From Globodera rostochiensis (lineage: Eukaryota > Nematoda > Chromadorea > Rhabditida > Heteroderidae), in the NCBI GenBank assembly GCA_018350325.1, contig JAEVLN010000013.1:2384624-2448623 (forward strand): DNA of 64,000 bases, in the 5' to 3' direction. Below the pieces are notes generated by a model. The model did not search any database. It saw only the letters and a program-made list of their open reading frames with translations, and was not told where the DNA came from. How positions within the stretch are numbered: the stretch's first letter is position 1; each line of letters opens with the position of its first letter. Below, in pieces: positions 8,544 to 20,224 of this stretch. Made by a program: the position numbers and the translations under genes.

Positions 8544-11500
8544 ATGTCAATCCGTAATATTCCAGAAGTATTAAAGCAAAAATTAGTTGAAGTTGAAGGA
8601 ACTTCGAAAACAACTTCTCCACAAACATCGGTCAAAGAAAACTTGGCAATACAATCATCTGAATCTCCTTTTATTGAAAATGGACGCTTTTTATTATGGA
8701 AAGGTTCGTAGAGAAAGCGAATATTTATAAAAAAACCAAAATTTGAAATCACCTTATTTGGAAACCGACTCCAGGTTAATGAAAATCAATCATAATTCTT
8801 TTAATCCCCAAATTGCTTTTACCCAAGAAAAATAAAAGAAATCATCTCACTTTTTTGGAAAAAATTTTCAATGATAAAAATTTTGAGGATTACGAAACCG
8901 GTCAGTTCAGCGCTTTTAGAGGAAATGTATTTTTAACAGGTGTCGAGACCGGATTCTTTTACCTTGCCGGACATCCAAGCCCCGGCTCTTTAGCCGTCTA
9001 CGACTATAAAAACGGAACCGCTAACGCCGTGCTCCACTTCAGTCACCAATTTGGTCGCACCGCTCTGATCGTTGATGCAATATACTTTCCGCTTAGCGCC
9101 GACCACCCGGGTATAGTGGTGGCTGTTACAGACCGATCAGTGGACAAACATGGCGACTATTTGGCGTATTTCTCGCTGATCTCTCGCTCGCTTCTGAACG
9201 CCTTTTATTTACAATATCCAATAACATCCATTTGTGCCATTCTCGATGGAAGCGCTGAACGTGCTCAGTTTTTGAGGCTGTCAAGCTCGTTTCACAAAGT
9301 TTACTTTGGAACACTCCGATTTTAACCGAAATAATTCGTTTAAAAAGGATTGGCCTCATATTTTGCTTGTTGGCTGCCGTTACGGTTACGTCTCTTTGGT
9401 CTATTTGGATTTACAAGATGAAAGGTTATCCGCTGCGATCGTGCCAAATGCTAGTTCACCGTCAACTTTATTGACAAACAAAAATGACGAACTTCTACCG
9501 GTCCGTTGTAAAAAGAATGTTCATTTGACAAGTGGGTTTTCTTTTAGTTTTATTTTAAAGTACAGCTTTAGAGATCTTTTATGAGGATCAAATGTTCGTC
9601 TTTCGTGCGGACGATGGGACAACAAAATGTTTGGCCAAAGGTATTTATTTTTGCTGGCAAAAAAAAGGGGAAAGAATGTGTTAATATTCAGAAAAAGTGG
9701 TGGTCTCCGCGCTACATTGGGTGGAAAAGTGTGGATTAGCCGTTATCGGCTTCAACTTCGGCGGTGTGATGGTTGTGTCGCTCCGCACTTCGAAGGTTTA
9801 TTCGCTGCTGTACATCGAGGGGATTGTGCAGCACTTCGCCTTCCAAGAACCCGAAGAGGACCCCCGACCAATCCTTTTCTTCTGGATAGCCTTCAATTCC
9901 CCTCGGTCGGTTTATTCCCTTATTAGCGGCTTTTTGTATCCGTCCCGTTGTTTCATTGTCAGCAGTGGGACTTCGTTGCTGTTGTGCAATATGAACTTTC
10001 CAAAAGACGAAGAGAGGACGAAACTATCTGCTGACGGGGGGGAGGAGTACACTTATTTGGACCCTCAATTCGCGCCATGCATGAAAGTAAGTTGAGCAGA
10101 AGAACAGATTTTATGTTGCCACATCCAATTTAGTGGCCCCTCGACAATTGCACTCGTCTGATCACAATGCGAACCATTCACATGCAAAAGGGCACTTCTA
10201 ATGGCAGTGGCGCCGATTCGGATCGTTTCTTGGACGCATCGTATTCACGCGAATTTGTCCTAAAGCCAAAGACAGACACATCGCTTCTCTTTGTTACTTG
10301 GTCGGAGTTGTTACAGCACGGGGAGAAGCGTCTCCACGTCAGTTAACATGCTTAATTGTGCTTAAATGTGGAATTTCCAACGGTTTAAGGGTGCTTTGTT
10401 CGACCTCAACGCCTTTTACGCAAAAAGATTGATTCCGAAGATACAACCCGACTCAACTGTCGCGCGACAAATTCCATTCATTTCCCGGTTTTCTTCTCAG
10501 AAACTGCCTTCTCTACATCAAACCTTATTGGTTGGTACAAATTTCAGCAGCACTTGGCAATAATGTCGAGGGAATAATTTGTTGCACATACCGAGAAAGG
10601 AGTTCCTGTTTTTGGACTCATTCAGAAGAAATTTACTTGACAAGTTTTCTAATTGAATAAACCCCAATTCCCCGTTCTTCCAAGGACATTATGCCAAACG
10701 TCGTTTATCGCTTCTCTCCACTCGCTTTCCTTAACGAATCCATTGACCAACTTTACTATCCATCGACCTATCACTTGAAAAACAACACCCTGACGTCGGC
10801 ACGCGTTTTCCAAACAGAAGTTCAGCCCGTCCAAGTTCAGGTGAATTTAGCGATTTGGAAAGGTTACTAAAAAACGTTTTATTAGTTGATCGACGAATTG
10901 TCCCAAAACTTCGTCAATTATTTTGAAAATCCGACGCAATGTGTCGCTTGGATTCACGCGGTTGGACTTGCGAATTCTGCGCCTTCTGCGAATATTGTCG
11001 TCCGTCGATTGCCATCCATTTTATATTTATGCTTTCAGAATGAAGAACGCGTCTGTCTGTTACGTGTAGTCATGCACAGTTTTTTCCCGGGAATTGTTTC
11101 GCTCATTGAGACTTCGAGCGACAGCATTGAATTGTTGAAATTCACGCAAAAATGGATATGGAGGGAGCTCGAAATAACCAAGGCGAAGTTTGACGACCTC
11201 TGTGAGTGTTTTAGGCCATTTTGTTTTATGCTTTTTTTTTCAAGGTTCTCCACTTTTTGCCAATCCCCCCCACGAACTTTCGCCTAATTCCCAGGGTTAT
11301 GTACAGCATGCGCGATTGTTTTTCAAACGGGCTTCCATTGTGTACAGGCTTCTTCACTCTGCGGTTGAGAAGTTGGACGACCAGGGTTGTTTTGTCTTGA
11401 TTTTAAAAGTACCTCTATTTGTTTCAGATTGGATTCGGTCCATTATTGTGCATGAAACAACTGTCCGCCAGGTCCGTCTCTATTCGGCATGCATCGCATT

Positions 11501-14500
11501 TGGCCTTCTCTACAAACTGTTACCAATTGACACACTGAACAGTCGCCTCTATGCTATTGTCACAGAACAATTTGCAAGACGAGTCCAAAAATCAAAAATT
11601 AGGTAGTCCAAAAATCTTTTACTGAACATAAATTCCACTTCAGAAGGAAACTTCAAATTCACAAGCTCGTCGGTCAGATTATCGACTTGAACAAGCAGGA
11701 CGAGATTTGGCAGGGAAAGACGGCGGAATGGTATCCACCCAGAGATTTTACTGTAAGTAATGTCCCCTAGAAACTGAATTGTATGTCTTGAGCTAACGAA
11801 ATACTTTGATTTCAGAGTCTTTTGCCCATTCTTCTCTTTGTCAACATTACGGAAACGGCCAAAACGGAGCTTATTGGTTATTACTGTTTGGATTTGGAGG
11901 CTGCTGCTGCAACATTTGGTTCTTCTGTCGAAGTGAAAGATGGAAGCACTCCGCCAAGTTACTCTGTCCGTTTACTTCGTCGACTTGAAAATTCTTCAAA
12001 TTCCTTTCGAAAATTGAAGTTTTTCTCTTTTTTCCTCTCCGTCCTTTCCGAAGAAAATTTGTCCTCGGAAGAAATGGACCGCGTGAAGGTGCTTTGGTCG
12101 GAGGACAAACTGTTGGCAGAAGCCAATCCGGTGAGACTCATTTTATCAGTTACAACAGACCATTTTGTTGCTGCTTTTGAAGGAAACCGAAAATATGCTC
12201 GTTTCATCAGCTGACAGAATCTCCAGACAAACTTCGCCAAACCGCGCCGACATTCTCCAACTGCGAGGTGCTATTAAACCCTTAATTTTTAAGAAAATGG
12301 GATTCTGTCCTTTTGGGGTCTCGTCGAATACTTTAGTAGGAGAAAGTTATCTTTGCATTGGTTCGACAAATAAACGCCTCAACTTTTTACGAAACTGGAC
12401 ATTTGTTAATGTTATAAACAGGGCTGGCACTTTTAGGCAAATGCCTATTTTTTCTGCGAACTTGGCACAGTGAGTTAAGCACGAAAAACATGTTTTTAGC
12501 TTTATTTGGAGCTTCTAGAGTGGACTTTATAATGCCTATTTATGCCTATTTTGGGGTTTTTGTGCCTAATGCCTATTTGTGCCTATTTCGACATTTTTGT
12601 GCCTATTTCGTGCCTATTTCGGCATTTTTGGCGACTTTTTTCAGGATTTTGAGATATTTTGCAAAAAATGCCAAAAATAAAGGCAAAAGCTACCTGGATT
12701 AACAAAAATTAAATTTAGGGCTTCAAACTCTTCTACCCAAATCTTATACATCTCAGGTGTTTATGTCATGGTCTAAATCGTGTTTGTAAACAAATTCGGA
12801 TGCGCTTTACCCGGAAAACATCGAAAAATTTTTGATTTGTATCAAAAATTTTTTTTCTTTTTTTTTTTGTTAAAACCTTCTGTAAAATTTTATTTGCCTA
12901 TTTTTGTGCCTATTTGAGGATTTTTGTGCCTATTTCATGCCTATTTTAGAACTTTTTTGTGCCTATTTAGGCGCCTATTTTGCAATTTTTAGTGCCTAAA
13001 AGTGCCAGCCCTGGTTATAAATGTTTATATTATGCTAATCGTAACGCTATTTTATAGAGGAATTCCTCAAAATGGATTGGGGACTGTACAAATTCAACGA
13101 ATTGATGCTGGAACGTGGCCATTTCGATCTGTTGCTAGAAATGACATCGCTGAAAGGGGACGAGCCGGACTTTGTGCAGAAATGCCATGGCCGTTGTTTG
13201 GATGTAAAGCGGCGCTTTCCTACACTGTTTCGTAAGAGAAAAGCACTGCCGCTGTCTATCATCGAGAAATTCCGCGAAAAAGGTTCAAAATAATAATAAA
13301 AGAGCTAAAATTTGATTTGTTTAGTCGTCCGCCGAAATGATTGCCGGCATTTATTGCCGTCGCAAGAGTATGAACCCGTCGATCAGTGCCAATTGGTTTT
13401 GCCTATAAAGTGAGTGCCTTGTTTTGTATAAACATTTAAGCTTTAAATTTTGCACTAAGCTTTTATGACTGCTATTATTAGGGGGCGGGGGGGGAATTGA
13501 TCGAACTTATGATTTTCTTTGCAGCAAATTTTGTGCCGCTTCATTTCTTCCAATGTCCGTTCATCAACAATTCACTCACCGTGAAGACTTTTCTCACGGC
13601 AGAAAAATGGCAACTCCTGAAGTTAATTCACAAACGTTTGATGTGAGGAGAAGTGAAAATGCTGCTGAGTTATACGAGGAATTGCCTCTCACAATTGCTA
13701 CTCCAAAGTATTAGAAAAATTAAATAAATTAATTGGTTTTCCTCCGAGGCGAAAGGAACAAAGAGTTTTCTTCGGTGAGCTGACCACGCCAAACGCAAAT
13801 TGCACTGTGAACATTGAGCCCTTTGAGGAGCAGCCAGAAACGCCAGGAGCAACTCCATTAGCGATGACTCCCCGACCAAAAGAAAAGCGGTCGCCAGTCG
13901 TGTGCAAGATTATACAAAAGGAGTCTGTTTTTAGTTAGATCGCATTGGGGGAGTATATTTCAGATTTGGGTTTTCCCATTTTCTTAAATAAAAATTCATT
14001 TGGTTCCGTTGACTAGGGTGGGTCTATGGCAAAGGAGAGGAATCATTTGACAAATGTCAGGAAAATGCATATTAAATTCTGTCATTTTACGCTTTAAGGT
14101 CAGTGAAAGCGAAGGATTGGGATAGAATAGTGAAAATCACACAAACTCCGCTATCTCTGCGGAAAAGCATCGGCGACACCAGCAAATTACCACTAAGACA
14201 ACAACGTTCTTTTGAGCGTGCCCGGACTGTTTTATTTCCCACCGATACGGCACAACAAACCGGGAACAAAATTGTGACGCGAGCAGTTGCAAAAAAAATG
14301 GATAGGAACGGATTTGATGAGAGGGCATCCACTCTAACACAATCGAGGCTCTGCGAGTTTGACCAAAACGAGCAGGAACGTCAGCATTCGCCACTGCCTA
14401 ATATGGACAATGCCGTTCAGCCTCCGTCCATTCTGAAATCGGACAGGAAACGGTCCCGTCTTCCGACAGATTCATTGTGTAAATGCATCTTCGGAAAGCA

Positions 14501-14738
14501 ATGCTTCTGGTTAACACGTTCCCTTTAAGCTTGTAAGCCAAGGCTTCGTTTTGCACAAGCACTGTTCACCACAGAGCATATTCCTTCGAGAGCTGAGAAG
14601 TATTTTTGACAAGGCATCAATAAGGGAAATACCCCCTCATTCAGAGCAATGGACCAGGACACTTCCTTTTCCAACTTTGCGTCTCTGTCGGGCAGTGAGT
14701 CATCACCGGCTTCGTCCTCGAAGGTCGTTGGGACCTAA
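8544..14738 (+). CDS. mel-28: ELYS / MEL-28 homologue (nucleoporin, AHCTF1 family), multi-exon
   Basis: ELYS/MEL-28 binds chromatin and seeds nuclear pore assembly by recruiting the Y complex after mitosis. The gene has many short exons. The N-terminal propeller gives HFAFQEPEEDPRPILFFW (about 9830-9890), matching the family's VTFQEPENDPRN region, and VGCRYGYVSLVYLDLQD (about 9365-9420). The helical ELYS domain gives KWIWRELEITKAKFDDLC (about 11150-11205) and LQIHKLVGQIIDLNKQDEIW (about 11650-11710), followed by LLPILLFVNITETAKTELIG. The C-terminal part (about 13300-14738) is polar and poorly conserved, ending ASLSGSESSPASSSKVVGT; I see no AT-hook. The first exon (8544 to about 8704, MSIRNIPEVL...) and the exon joins are by eye. 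A hAT-like element lies within an intron at 12419-13013. Confidence 0.82.
12419..13013. mobile_element. hAT-like non-autonomous element in an ELYS intron
   Basis: The ends are CAGGGCTGGCACTTTTAGGC and its inverted partner GCCTAAAAGTGCCAGCCCTG. A perfect 8-bp duplication, GTTATAAA, flanks it (12411-12418 and 13014-13021). The length of 595 bp, CAGGG ends and 8-bp duplication fit the hAT superfamily. The interior is AT-rich, non-coding, and full of the word TGCCTATTT repeated in one orientation on both sides. Confidence 0.93.
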
Positions 14739-14919
14739 ATGACTTCTCAATTGGCGGGTGCGTCGAGGAGAGGGATGCGAAGTCCAAAAAAGGGGAATTG
14801 TTCGTTGATCTGTTTTTATATACCGACTCATTTCCATGTTATTTTCAATTCACCGTTGTCCATCTCCCACCATATGAAAAGAATATTATTGACAACTTAA
14901 TCTCCTCACGACATAAATT

Positions 14920-16251
14920 GGTAATACTGCAGTTCAGGCCCGTAGCCAGGGGGGGGGCATGCCCCCCCCCCCCGAATGAAATTTGAGAAAAAAACCATAG
15001 CGGGGACCCTTTTGTTTTACAATATTCGTAATTTTTGGACCAGTTTTCTTAACAAATTGTCATCAAAAATTCAAAAAGTTTCCGCCAACCCCCACCCTCT
15101 CCCCCTCCCCCCAACAAGCAGAATTCGCAAAATTGTGCACTTTTAAAAATTTCTTAACAAAAAAGGAGTAAAAATGGAAAGTGCACCCCCTAAAATCGAA
15201 CATTTTTTGGAAAAATTGCTTAACAAAAATGCAATAAAAAGGAAAAAATACACCCCTAAGAACTGCCCCCCCCCCGAAAAAAATTTCTGGCTACTGGCCT
15301 GCTGCAGTTTATCTCCCAGTATTTGAAGTAAAAAGAATGCCCTAAATCAATTATTTAAAAACATGGGGAGATGTTAAAGTGAAAAAAACACCCCGGGGCT
15401 GAAAGGGCGGGGCCGAATCGTCGGGGCCGAAACGTACGTCCCGCTCCGAAAAAATTTGTTGTGAGCCGTTCACTCGCCAATTCAAATTCTGCTGGCTTTT
15501 GTCCATCTCATCTACATTTTGAACGATTGGGTACGTTTGGGCGCTCACGGTTGGGCGCCCGGTATGTAAGGTAGGCCAGTCAAATTTTTGAAAGTTTTAT
15601 TAAGCAATTTTTTAAGGCTCTCATATAAACCTAGCTTAGGCTTTATAATTTTTTGAAGAAAAAAAAAAGTTTAAAAGTCGATAAAAAGGGGTTTCAAGGG
15701 GTATTCGGGGGCATAAAAGCGCATTCTGACCTCCCTTTCGACCATTTCTGAATCCCGATCTCAATTCGAACAATTTTTCGAAAACTCAAAAATTCGTGTT
15801 TTACGAATATTTTTACCCCTGAAACATGCTTTTCAAAATTTTAAATTAAAAAAAAATTCACCCGGGACCGCAATTTTTAGCCTATTAGCATAAGCTTCAC
15901 GGCCAAAATGCTTTTTTAAGCCTCCACGCATTCCCTAATTACCCAACAAAAACATTTTTTAAAATTAAGTTGTTCTATAAATGTTTTTGATGTGGGCGCC
16001 CAACCGACTCCCATTTTGAACGCCTTTAGAATTCGCCAGTCACTGCTAACGTTCATTCTTTTGTTTTTTTATGAATTGTGGGATCATATTCGTCACATTT
16101 ATCCATGTGAATGTTTTTTTATCATGTGAATCCCTGCTGTTATTTTTCCATTTCATGCATTTGAATCGATTTTTATATGACTTTTAAAAATGTTTGTATT
16201 TTTTTTTAAAATGCGGGGGGGGGGGGGGGGGGGATAAACTGCAGTATTGCC
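14920..16251. mobile_element. Hairpin element, GGTAATACTGCAGTTTATC ends, 8-bp duplication
   Basis: The ends are GGTAATACTGCAGTTTATC and GATAAACTGCAGTATTGCC. CATAAATT lies at 14912-14919 and 16252-16259. The interior includes the TAGAATCC-type hairpin phrases, a poly-G block next to the right end and a GGGCGCCCAACCG inverted pair (about 15550 and 15990). The left end is interrupted by the hAT-like unit at 14935-15301. Confidence 0.85.
14935..15301. mobile_element. hAT-like MITE (CAGGCCCGTAGCCAG ends)
   Basis: The ends are CAGGCCCGTAGCCAG and CTGGCTACTGGCCTG. A perfect 8-bp duplication, CTGCAGTT, lies at 14927-14934 and 15302-15309. Length 367 bp, non-coding, with poly-C blocks beside the ends. 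Relatives with GGCCGTAGCC or GGGCGTAGCC ends appear near 18680, 36600-36745, 44630 and 62446-62906. It inserted into the left end of the 14920-16251 hairpin element. Confidence 0.9.
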
Positions 16252-16287
16252 CATAAATTTAATTACAATTAGCGCACTCATCATCAG

Positions 16288-16893
16288 TAGGGAAGCAAAT
16301 TATATGCAAATGCATATTTTTTTCCTGAACTGGGAACGGTCTGAAACGCACGAAAAAGTTGTTTTCAGCTTGGTTTGAAGCTTCTAGACCGCATTTCCAT
16401 CTGCATATTTTGCATATTTTTGCATATTTCGCGATTTATGTGCATATTTGCATATTTGTGCATATTTCGCTATTTATTTGCATATTTTATATGCATATTT
16501 TGGCATTTTCGCCATTTTTATCCATATTTTGCTATTTTTCAAAAATTCCTTAACAAAAATGCAATAAAAATGAAAAATATACCCCTAAAGATCGACTTTT
16601 TCAAAATTTTCAAAAAATAACCCCAAAAAATGATTTTTTAAAAATTTTCAAAAAATAACCCCAAAAAATGATTTTTTAAAAATTTTCAAAAAATGCACCT
16701 CTAAAATTGATTTTTTAAAAATTTTCAAAAATGCAACCCTAAAAATTTACTTTTTCGTGATTTGGGGAAATTATATTGAATTTGGAAAAATTTATGTGCA
16801 TATTTTTTCATTTTATGTGCATATTTTGCAATTTTTGGTGCATATTTTATGCGCATATTTCAAGATTTTATGTGCATATTTTTTGCCTCCCTA
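16288..16893. mobile_element. hAT-like element (TAGGGAGGCAAA ends)
   Basis: The ends are TAGGGAAGCAAA and TTTGCCTCCCTA. A perfect 8-bp duplication, ATCATCAG, lies at 16280-16287 and 16894-16901. Length 606 bp. The interior has the word TGCATATTT many times, in the same orientation near both ends (16300-16520 and 16795-16880). No transposase is seen, so it is non-autonomous. Confidence 0.92.
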
Positions 16894-17091
16894 ATCATCA
16901 GGTCCTTATCAGGGCTGTGTCGAAACTAAAAATGTCGAAATCGAAACTAAAAGCGGGAAACGTCGAAAAGCGAAACAAAAATATAGAATAACCTTGTCCA
17001 AAATAAAAAACTCGCGGGTATTTTCTGAAAAAAACTGTGCGAATAGTGAACCCGAATTCAAACAATTTATCAATGCCGATTTATTTGGAAT

Positions 17092-19502
17092 TTATGACTG
17101 AGTCAATAGAACTTTGACATCGGAAATGAATTTTTGTCCGATTGTTTCCGTCGATTGGTGGATAAATGAAAGGCCGAGCAGAGCGTAGTGATCGGTTATG
17201 TTCGAAGAGGGAAGATATTCGACGCAAATTCTCGCTCGGTTCTGGTTAATGTTGATGACGCGACTGCTGGCAAAGGATTAAAATAATGGACAACCCGAAA
17301 ACAAAGAATTACTCGTTGTGGTCGGATGGGTACTCCCGCTCTAACATTCGTTGATGGACGGGGGGGTCGTCCGTGGTGTCGCGGCTGGGAAGCACAAGTT
17401 GTAAGGAGAACTTCGAACTCTGTAACTCCGAAAAACGGCTAACTCATAACTGTGTTTTTAATTCTTACGCACATTTACGCAGTTCTCGTCCTCTTCAATA
17501 TTTTTCCCGGTCAGCATTAAGTCAATAACGCTCGCCGAATTATTGGTGACAGTTAGGAAAATGGCCGAGCTCTGGCTGGGAACGAGTTGGACCGGCCTCG
17601 AGATTCGGATTTCGGGAAAATGATCCAACGCAAAGCTCTGAAAGAAAGTTATAGGAATTTGTTTTCCCCATTTGGACGAAGCTCGTCCATAAGCAAAACC
17701 TGAAGCCGAGGTTTCACATCATTCGGCGACAATTGACCTCTGTACAGCATTGTGGTGCATTCCGAACACCGAAACGCCCTTCGCGAGATCATTTTGACTT
17801 TGGTGGGATGCAAATGGGCAGCAGAAACACTCAAAGAGTGCGAAATCGTCTGCTCGAGGCCCATTGTGAGCCCGAGTTTAGGAGTAACAGAAAAGACGTC
17901 GGGGTCCAATTCTTAAACACTCACAAATATGACATCAGATTCATCTATGACATTATGATTAACAACATCTCTGATATTTTTTTTGTGATTTTTAAACTTG
18001 TTTTCAGCACAAAATAGAGATGCATTTAGCATTGACAACATAAAAGAAAAAAAAAGAAGAAATTCGTAATTTTTTGACCAATTTTCTAAACAAATTTAGT
18101 CAAAAATCCCAAAATTTTTCTCATCCAAAAGCAAAAAATTGTAGAAATTCTGGCCAATTTTCTTAACAAATTGCCATCAAAATATAAAAATTTTTCCCGG
18201 CGGCGCCTATCGGCACCGCCGACGCCCCGCCTAAAAAGTAGTTGAAAAAAGCGCACGAAAAAAAAATACCCGGGGGGGGGGGGCTACAGCCCCTCCGAAA
18301 ATTTTTTTGAAAGAAAAAAAATTTTGTTTTACAAAATTTGTAATTTTTGGGCCAATTTCTTAACAATTATCGTTAAATTTTCAAAAAAATTTCTCGGCGG
18401 CGCCTATCGGCACCGCCGACCCCCTCCTTCCAGAAATAAGGCAAAATTCTCAAAATTTTGCATTTTTGAAAATTGCTTAATAAAAGTACAAGGAGAAATA
18501 CACTCCTAAAAATCCCATTTTTTCGAAAATATTCCTTAAGAAAAATGCAATACAACCAAAAAATGCGCCCCTAAAGATTGACTTTTTTTTCAAATTAGCC
18601 CCCCCCCCCGAAAAAAATCCTGAGTACGCCCTTGGGGTATCCCCCCCCCACTCCGAAATGTTTTTTTTGGCTACGGCCTTGACTTTGTTGCTTGAGGAAT
18701 ACCTGGCACATCGGCAGAAGGGGCCAGCAATTCCAACACATCGTCCACATCATCTTGCTTTTGCAATGCCTTTTTGCGGGAATTGTACGCATTTTGGAGA
18801 GAGTAGCGGTCATTGCGGAGAAGCCCACGATTCGAAATTCTGACGAAATTTTTTGCCAGTTGCCGACTTACTAGTAATTACCGTTTCGTCGGTGTTTCGC
18901 GGTCGAAAGTGCCGAATTTGTCGGCTTTTGACAGACAGGACCGTCTCGTCATTTCGCGCTCGAACCGTTCGACTTTACTCAGTCTCCTCATTATGCCCAT
19001 GACTTTGCTCAGTTCCGTCTCGACGGGATTTGTCGGTTCCGGCCATAGCTCCTTAGCCAAGCTCCGATCGTTCGTTTCCAAACTTCGACTTGTCCATTGG
19101 CACGTATTGCATTGCAAATAGTAAGTGTCCGCTTGAGAGCGGCCGCTGAGCACATTTTCTAAAACAATTCATGGTAAATTGAAGAATATCAAAAACTTTG
19201 TTTTCCCTGAAATTATATAACAATCATCTCGTCGAGAGTCATCTGATTTCCCCAACATTTGTGGACTTACTGCATAACGGACATTCGTTGCATTTAGCAC
19301 ACCGAAATGTTTTGTGAACGATCTCTGCAGCGGTAGACTTTTCCATGCAATTTGGGCAAAAAATGAAGTCGATCTCCTCATTTACACAAATAGGGCACCT
19401 CAGCTTGACACATTTTCGACAAAAATACAGCTGGGAGATTGGAAACCACGCGGAACAGGAACATCGGTACTTGACCAGCCAAACACACATAAACGCCGAC
19501 AT
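17092..19502 (-). CDS. DCTN4: Dynactin subunit 4 (p62) homologue, multi-exon
   Basis: p62 sits at the pointed end of the dynactin complex, the dynein cofactor for retrograde transport. The ATG at 19500-19502 starts MSAFMCVWLVKYRCSC. The first exon has the Cys-rich N-terminus CSAWFPISQLYFCRKC, then LRCPICVNEEIDFIFCPNC and RCAKCNECPLC, and ends at a GTAAGT donor near 19270. The next exon (about 19145-18885) has YYLQCNTCQWTSRS, matching the family's YYLACGFCRWTSRD. A short exon at about 18855-18680 encodes SNRGLLRNDRYSLQNAYNSR. The exon at about 17905-17645 gives RRAFRCSECTTMLYRGQLSP, and 17640-17460 gives DHFPEIRISRPVQLVPS. The last exon ends at the TAA at 17092-17094. The intron at about 17990-18675 is swollen by palindrome-bearing repeats. 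Confidence 0.87.
17990..18680. repeat. Repeat-filled intron of the dynactin gene
   Basis: The intron holds two copies of a 22-bp near-palindrome, GGCGGCGCCTATCGGCACCGCC (18192 and 18395), poly-G/poly-C blocks and AAAATGCAATAAAA phrases. It ends at a GGCTACGGCCTTG end typical of the GGCCGTAGCC MITE family (about 18665-18682). I cannot fix a left border or a target duplication. Confidence 0.55.
18192..18213. repeat. Dispersed 22-bp near-palindrome GGCGGCGCCTATCGGCACCGCC
   Basis: This is one of at least five good copies (18192, 18395, 32027, 44545 and, reversed, 62736), with weaker ones at about 28166 and 63882. Each sits within 100 bases of TTTTCTTAACAAATTNG or AAAATGCAATAAAA phrases and poly-C/poly-G, which marks a common repeat family. 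The stem is GGCGG(C/T)GCC with CCGCC-GGC pairing. Confidence 0.8.
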
Positions 19503-19654
19503 TTCCAAAGCACAAAGAAGCGGAAAGAATGTTTATGTACTTCTTAAATATTGATAACTACCCCGTAATTAATATTAAGTCTTTATAATTTTTTGGTCAA
19601 TTTTCTTAACAAGATTCATAAAATTTCCAAAAAAATTTTCCCGACCCCTCCCAG

Positions 19655-20207
19655 GGTTCTAATGCTGTTTGTCCCCCACAAATTTTTTTTTTTTGCTAAA
19701 ACACTGAAAAAATGTTTTTAGGGGTAATCAAGGGTGTAGAATCCGATTCTGACATTTATTCCGCTCAATGCCGAACCCCAGACCCAAATTCGAACAATTT
19801 TCGAAAAATTCAATTTTTTCAAAATTCGCATTTATTTCACAAAATCGATCCAAATGCACGAAAACTGCCAGAGTTTTTATAGCTAAACAGTTCGGCAATT
19901 ATAATGTTGTGTTTCATAATTTTTTGGTCTCAAGTGAGTGTTTTGTACCCATGTGAGCGTGCTCAATGAATACTTCCGTTGTCACTCATTTAATAATGAT
20001 TTTCGTGCATTTGAATCGATTTTGTGAAATAAATGCGAATTTTGAAAAAATTGAATTTTTCGAAAATTGTTCGAATTTGGGTCTGGGGTTCGGCATTGAG
20101 CGGAATAAATGTCAGAATCGGATTCTACACCCTTGATTACCCCTAAAAACATTTTTTCAGTGTTTTAGCAAAAAAAAAATTTGTGGGGGACAAACAGCAT
20201 AATAACC
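19655..20207. mobile_element. Hairpin element, GGTTCTAATGCTGTTTGTCC ends
   Basis: The two halves are close inverted copies: 19655-19870 is mirrored by about 19990-20207. The ends are GGTTCTAATGCTG and CAGCATAATAACC. A perfect 8-bp duplication, CCTCCCAG, lies at 19647-19654 and 20208-20215. It is non-coding and shares the TAGAATCCGATTCTGAC phrase with the other hairpins. Confidence 0.9.
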
Positions 20208-20224
20208 CCTCCCAGTCCTAAAAA

